Below, piece after piece: positions 58,716 through 64,000 of a stretch of DNA of 64,000 nt. The notes below the pieces were generated by a model. It saw only the letters and a list, made by a program, of their open reading frames with translations. It made no database searches and was not told the DNA's origin. Within the stretch, counting starts at the first letter, position 1; each line of letters starts with the position of its first letter. The translations under genes and the position numbers were made by a program. Source of the DNA: Voacanga thouarsii (lineage: Eukaryota > Streptophyta > Magnoliopsida > Gentianales > Apocynaceae); assembly GCA_026120185.1 (NCBI GenBank), contig JANUWF010002022.1:2278001-2342000 (forward strand). Reading direction: 5' to 3'.

Positions 58716-60120
58716 ATCTCTTCCTTTTTGAGTGATGACAAACTTGATGGGATTGTGATATAAAAACAATAATATGTACAGTACGGACATGTTAGACTGA
58801 GATAAATAAGAATATATATATTTTTTAAATGCAATCTCTCATTATAAGACTCAAAGAGTGCTTATGAGATTAAGATAGAAAATTTAAGCATATACTTACA
58901 ACATGGCTCAATGAGCGTATGGCCCAACCTACCTTCTTATCCTCCTTCCTTCTATCACATGACTATTCTCTAAGAGAATAGCTGCAATTTTTTTTTTATT
59001 TTTAAAATGTATAGATGTGTACATAAGAAGGTATAGAATATAAATCATAAGATGAAATGCTCCCCCTTAATATGTGCATATATGAACATAAGATATCCGG
59101 CCATAAAGTGCGTTTGAGAGTAAAACTGGATTTAAAATTTTGGACTTCCAAAATGTGCATTCAAACTAGGAGAAGTAAGACTACAAAACTTTTGGACTTA
59201 AAGTTTTCGATGTCCAAAATATGTGTCCAAAATAGGATAACATTAGACAGAAACTAGCCTTTTTAGAACCCATTTTTGGATAAGACTTTTGGATTGAAGA
59301 AATATGAATCCAACCCCCCCCCCCTCTGTTTATGTGCAGGTAAAAAAAAAAATGAATTTTTAGAGATTTTAATCCAGCCAAGTTTTCTCAAGATATTTCA
59401 GACTTTAAGGAAAATGTTTTGGGCAACCAAAGATATATGTATAAATATCCTCATCATCCAAAATTTTTAACACAGAGCATATCACAAAACAGATTATTCG
59501 ATTAGCTAAAAATCAAATTGTTGAAATGCACAATGGACTCATACACATATTTCAATCTCCTTTAACTTCAACAACAATGTTATCTTAATATTGACTCCAT
59601 TAAAATGCCTAAATGTTCACAGTCTATGTTTTCAAACTATGATCATAAATGGACACAGACAGAATCCACAACTAATTTTCATTATATACAACTAGTATAT
59701 ATTTAGAATTCACATCATCACATACTGGCTCACAATTCCACAATCATCATCAAGAATCTATATATTAACAGCAATCAACAATAGCAGTAGTCATCTACAA
59801 TCATCAACAGCAAACTATATATCCATAATATATCCACAACAATCTCAGAATCTGTACTTTTCTCCCCTTTTGTCATCAATCAAAAAGTAGAAGTAGAGAA
59901 TAAGGAGAATAAGGATATCAAATAAATTATGCAGAATACAAATAGAGTAGATATAAATTTAATAGATAGAGCAGGAGAATTGTATAATGTAGATTGTTTA
60001 AAAACAAGTGCAGAAATGATAAAAGTAACTGTTAATGAAAAAATAGTAAAAAAAAATATTCTAGTAAAGGAAGTCTGGTAAGAAGTCCACAGAAATGGTC
60101 ACTTATGAAATATTTACGAT
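58716..60120. other. Non-coding region between env-like ORF and 3' LTR
   Basis: It contains further purine-rich tracts on the minus strand (GACAAAAGGGGAGAAAAG at about 59857 and TTAAGGGGGAGCA at about 59060) and a C run at 59313-59324. SIRE-type elements often have long spacers with repeated purine tracts here. No gene. Confidence 0.45.
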
Positions 60121-61654
60121 CTCTGTCTTGGATCCGGCACCCTTTTTGGAGTGCTATCCAGCAATGTGGCTAGACTTTCTCTTGACCACCACATGCTTTT
60201 GCCTTTTTCCAAAGAAGATAGGACTTCAGTAGGGGCAACTGAGACAGGGATGTCAACCTTCGGTTCCTCATCATTTGGAATAGCTACAGTTTGCCTAAAT
60301 TCCTTTCCCGGGCTTGGCTATTTTGCTTGTTCAATCTGTTGAGCAGCTCCTTCTACAGCATGGGGAGAGGTGGTTCCTTTAGCATGTTCTTCCTCTTGTG
60401 CAGCCTTATGATCCTTCGTTTCAACAATAGTTAGTTTGTACCCAAATGTCTGGATTTCTAAGTTGAGGCTATCTACCTTAATAGCCAGTAAATTGATTGC
60501 TTCCAGAATGTTCTGATTGATGCATGTGTCCTGAGTTCTTTGTTTGCCCTTGCTAGAGGATTCTGCTCAAGTTTCTAACTCAACCTTTCATTTTGCTCCG
60601 GCAGATTGGGCAATCTTGCCTTTGGCCTTAGCTTTTAACAACCGTTCATTTTCATCATCAGCTGCATCTCGGAGCAACTTCCACTCATTATCCATTCTTA
60701 CATATCCTATCCTCTCGAATGACTCAAAGCTATACACATTCATCTTTGAAAAAGTAGAGGTGACAGAACTCAAATCAACACTAAAGTGTCTGAACACTTC
60801 AATCAATAAGTTTCTATAAGGCAGGACTTTGCTAAAGGTATTCCTTGTTTGCATCATTAATTTTGTAGCAAGATACCAAAAACTTATTGGCCTATATTCA
60901 AAAAGTGCCAACATGATCACCATTTGCATAATGTTGATAGAGGTTTTGTGACCAAAACTTAGAACTACCATGGTTGACACCATGTGGTGTAGAATCCTAC
61001 CTGATCCATTCAACCACTTAGTATTCCTATCACTTGAGTTCTTAAAACTCTTCCTGCAAGTAAATGTTCTTTTAAACTTCTCCAAATCAAACATATTAGT
61101 TCCTTTCGAAAACTTGTTTAGTTCAAAAAATTGAATCCGCAATCTCTAACTCTGCATATTCTGTTCAATAGGCGATGATCAAACTCAAGGTTCCTACCAC
61201 CAAAGCTTGAAATGTACCACCAGACTGTAAAACCCCCTCCAGTCTCTTCTAATTAGCCTTTTCTCAGATTAGCATAAAATTCTCATACGAGAGTAGTAAA
61301 CAACCTTTCATCAACAGATAACAGAGTTCCCCACCTAAGAGACTCAAACATATTCATCATATTTGTAAAATTCAGAAAAGACTCTGGATTTGTGCGATAA
61401 CCAACAATCACAATTCGGTTTCTTGAAACCCATTCATTAAAATCGGATTTACTATTAGAGTGTAGAAAATGAGGTACCTGGGTCTCAAAAATTTCCTGTT
61501 TCGGAGATGATTTTGAAGAATCGATTTGAGAAGCTGAGAGTTCGGGGGTAACTTCTTTCTCTTTTTCTGTTGCAGTCAATTTCTTCTTCATTGTTGAAGT
61601 GATTTTACGGGCTTTCTTTGACTTGGATTTGGTTGATTTTGGGGATTTTACCAT
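60121..61654 (-). pseudogene. SIRE-type third ORF (env-like position; putative plant transposon protein domain)
   Basis: From the ATG at 61654: a Lys/Ser-rich basic start (VKSPKSTKSKSKKARK), a region with LNFTNMMNMFESLRWGTLLS, a frame change near 61280, a central part (60588-61142: NGSGRILHHMVSTMVVLS, then NIMQMVIMLALFEY and VLPYRNLLIEVFRHFSVDL), a coiled Lys/Ala stretch (ERLLKAKAKGKIAQ), stops, and a further readable tail to about 60125. The central part resembles the plant retrotransposon/transposon protein domain often found 3' of pol in SIRE-type copia elements, in the place called env-like. No envelope function can be inferred. Several stops disable it. Confidence 0.6.
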
Positions 61655-62129
61655 TGTAATCCTAGGGTAAAGGCTTGGGCTTTTAGTTGTTCAGAGAGAA
61701 ACTTAGAATATTTTTGAAAAAAGAAAGATGAAGTTCTAGGTTGATTTTTAGAATCTGGGAGAGAAAAGAAAGAAAGCTTTTTGTGATTTCCTAGGAGGTT
61801 GTGGAGATAAGTACAATCAAGTACATTGGAAAGAGGCTTTTCATCAGAGATTTCAAAAACTATCTTGAAAAAAGCACTATTATTTTGAATTTCAAAAAGA
61901 ATAATCTGGAAGTAGTTATTTTTGAAGGACATATGAAGCATCATGTTTTTTTCATTTTGGATTTAGGCTTTATCCAAAATGTTCATCCAAAAGGAACTTC
62001 TTAAAGTGAGAGTTTTGGAAGATGAATTTTAGATTTACTCTTCGAAATGCTGCATCCAAAATCTCCCTCCAAAATTATGTTTCTTTAGAGACCTGCAAAA
62101 ACCAGGTGTTCAAGTCTTTTCCAATAAAA

Positions 62130-64000
62130 TTTTAGTCACACAATTTTTGTAATGCCCAATCCTCTTCTCAGAAAGAAGAATCTATCTTTAGCAAGGGGTT
62201 TTATAAATATATCTGCAAGTTGTTCATTTTGGGGGATATATTCTACACAAACATCACCTTTAGGCATATGATCTCTAATAAAATGATGCTCAACCTCAAT
62301 ATGCTTAGTCGTAGAATGTTGAACAGGATTTTTTGTTCAATTGATTGCACTTGTATTATCACATAGTATAGGTACGCAATCAAAATTAAGACCAAAGTCA
62401 AGCAATGTGTTTTTCATCCACAGAATTTGCGCAGAATAGTTCCCTACTGCAATATATTCAGCCTCGGTTATGGAAAAGGATATGTAAACCTGTTTTTTGC
62501 TATACCATGGCACTAGAGAATGTTTGAGAAATTGAGAGTGTCCGCTAGTGCTTTTTCATTCAACTTTACAGCCTGCATAGTCTGTATCAGTGTAGCCTAT
62601 GAGATCAAAGGTGTTAGTACGAGGATATCATAAACCATAATCATATGTTCCAACCAAATATCTAAGGATCGTTTCATGGCACATAGGTGAGATTCTTTTG
62701 GGCACGATTGAAATCTGGCACAAAGATAAACTGAAACATAATATCCGATTGGCTAACAGTAAGATATAACAAACTTCCAATCATACCTCTGTATTTTACT
62801 TCATCCACTTTCTTACCCTTTTCATCCTTGTCAAGCTTTAGAGAAGTGCTTATAGGTATACTGATTTTTTTGGCTTCGTTCATACCAAACCTTTTGAGTA
62901 GTTCCTTAGCGTACTTAACTTGATTTAGGAAAATTCCATTCTTGGTTTGATTAATTTTCAGCTTAAGGAAGAAGTTAAGTTCTCCCATTATGCTCATCTA
63001 GAATTTTTACTGCATAGTCTTGGCAAACATCTTACACAAGGATTCATTAGTAGCACTGAAAATGATATCATTGACGTAAATTTGGACAATAAGAAGGTCA
63101 TCAGAATTTTCTGACTTAATAAAAATAGTCTAGTACCAATTAGACTTCTTGAAAAGCCTTTTGAGAGTAAGAATCCACTAAGCCTTTCATACCAAGCTCG
63201 TGGGGCATGTTTTAAACCATAAAGAGCATTTGAAAGTTTGAAAACGTGATTTGGAAATTGTTCATGAATAAAATCCGGAGGTTGTTCTATAGATACCTCT
63301 TCTTCAATAAAACCATTCAAAAATGCGCTTTTAACGTCCATTTGATAAAGTATAAAATTTTTTAAATATGCAAAGGCAAGCAACATTCTTATGGATTCTA
63401 ATCTAGCAACGGGAGCAAATGTCTCATCATAGTCAGTGCCCTTTTCTTGATTGAATCCTTGGGTAATAAGTCTACCTTTATTTCTAATCACTACTCCATT
63501 TTTATCAAGTTTGTTTATGAAAACCCACTTGGTACCAATAACTGGATGATCAAGTGGTCTAGGGACGAGTTTCCAAACTTGATTTCTCTCAAATTAGTTC
63601 AGTTCTTCTTGCATAGTTAGTATCCAAAAATCATCATGTAAGGCTATATCAATACAATTAGGTTTAATAGTAGAGAATAAAGTAAAATTATCTACAAAAT
63701 ATCGTCTAGTTTTGACTCCGCAACTAGGATCACCGATAATTTGCTCTTTTGGATGACCAGTTTGGTACTTCTAATATCTTGATAGTCCTTGATCAGTGAG
63801 CTCTTCAGTTTCTTGCTTACTTTGTTCAGCTTGTTACTCTTCCAATTCCTCTTCTTTAGTATGAATGTCTAGTGACGGTGCTTTGAGTTGTTCTTTGCCT
63901 TTTTTTTTTGAAATCCCTACATCATCATTATCTTTTCTTGATGTATAAATGTTAAATTCATCAAAGATAACATGTACGGATTCTTCCACACATAGAGTTC
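62130..64000 (-). pseudogene. SIRE-type copia pol, RT and RNase H (continues past the window)
   Basis: Minus-strand order: linker with ESVHVIFDEFNIYTS at the window edge; VWKLVPRPLDHPVIGTKWVF; RLITQGFNQEKGTDYDETFAP; YQMDVKSAFLNGFIEEEV; HVFKLSNALYGLKHAPRAWYERL; a frameshift near 63125; the catalytic box as YVND (about 63075) where YVDD is normal; MGELNFFLKLKINQTKNGIF; VKYRGMIGSLLYL; then RNase H with ITEAEYIAVGN and KHIEVEHHFIRDHM, ending near 62150. This matches SIRE/Maximus copia elements. Frameshift, stops and the Asp-to-Asn change make it inactive. Gag, protease and integrase would lie beyond 64000. Confidence 0.88.

Overview
This window is plant nuclear DNA, AT-rich and transposon-dense, most likely from a eudicot. 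The evidence is a set of plant-specific element families (Ty1/copia including a SIRE-type element, Ty3/gypsy, plant CACTA with TNP2-type transposase, MULE, Stowaway-like MITEs), a plant berberine-bridge-enzyme-like (BBE-like) oxidase and an exon of the chloroplast outer-envelope protein OEP37. The sequence does not identify the species. There are no bacterial-type operons, CRISPR arrays or rRNA genes.

Layout. 1-7.4 kb: non-coding DNA, two LINE 3'-end fragments (RNase H at 3.2-3.7 kb on +, zinc-finger/RNase H at 6.0-6.8 kb on -), and one copy of a dispersed repeat with a MITE inside it. 7.4-12.4 kb: a complete but decayed Ty1/copia element (two LTRs, AAGGA target duplication). 12.9-14.6 kb: the one clearly intact host gene, a 533-codon intronless BBE-like FAD oxidase on -, with a TATA box and a Stowaway-like MITE just upstream. 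16.6-17.4 kb: a second copy of the dispersed repeat, broken by a gypsy RT fragment, which is itself broken by a CACTA element.

18-49 kb is nested CACTA DNA carrying later insertions: a ~1.9 kb copia solo LTR inside a Transposase_24-like gene (18.9-20.8 kb), a 1.52 kb copia solo LTR with AGTAC target duplication (29.7-31.2 kb), and an 11.8 kb rearranged gypsy element (34,411-46,216) that splits a TNP2 transposase gene and is flanked by ACTAT duplications. That gypsy element has outward-facing LTR ends of opposite orientation, a full ~4.3 kb LTR, two tRNA-iMet primer sites, a gag fragment, and a leader ORF upstream of gag with acidic, SUMO-interaction-like repeats. 48.7-52.4 kb: a MULE transposase remnant broken by a second rearranged LTR element, in this case copia.

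52.4-64 kb: the first exon of an OEP37 gene with an in-frame stop, a Stowaway-like MITE, about 11 copies of a ~152 bp satellite-like repeat, and a SIRE-type copia element on - (LTR, env-like third ORF, RT with an altered catalytic box) that runs off the window end.

Functionally, only the BBE-like oxidase looks expressible. Everything else is selfish DNA in several layers of nesting. The most unusual items are the two inverted-LTR composites and the leader ORF.
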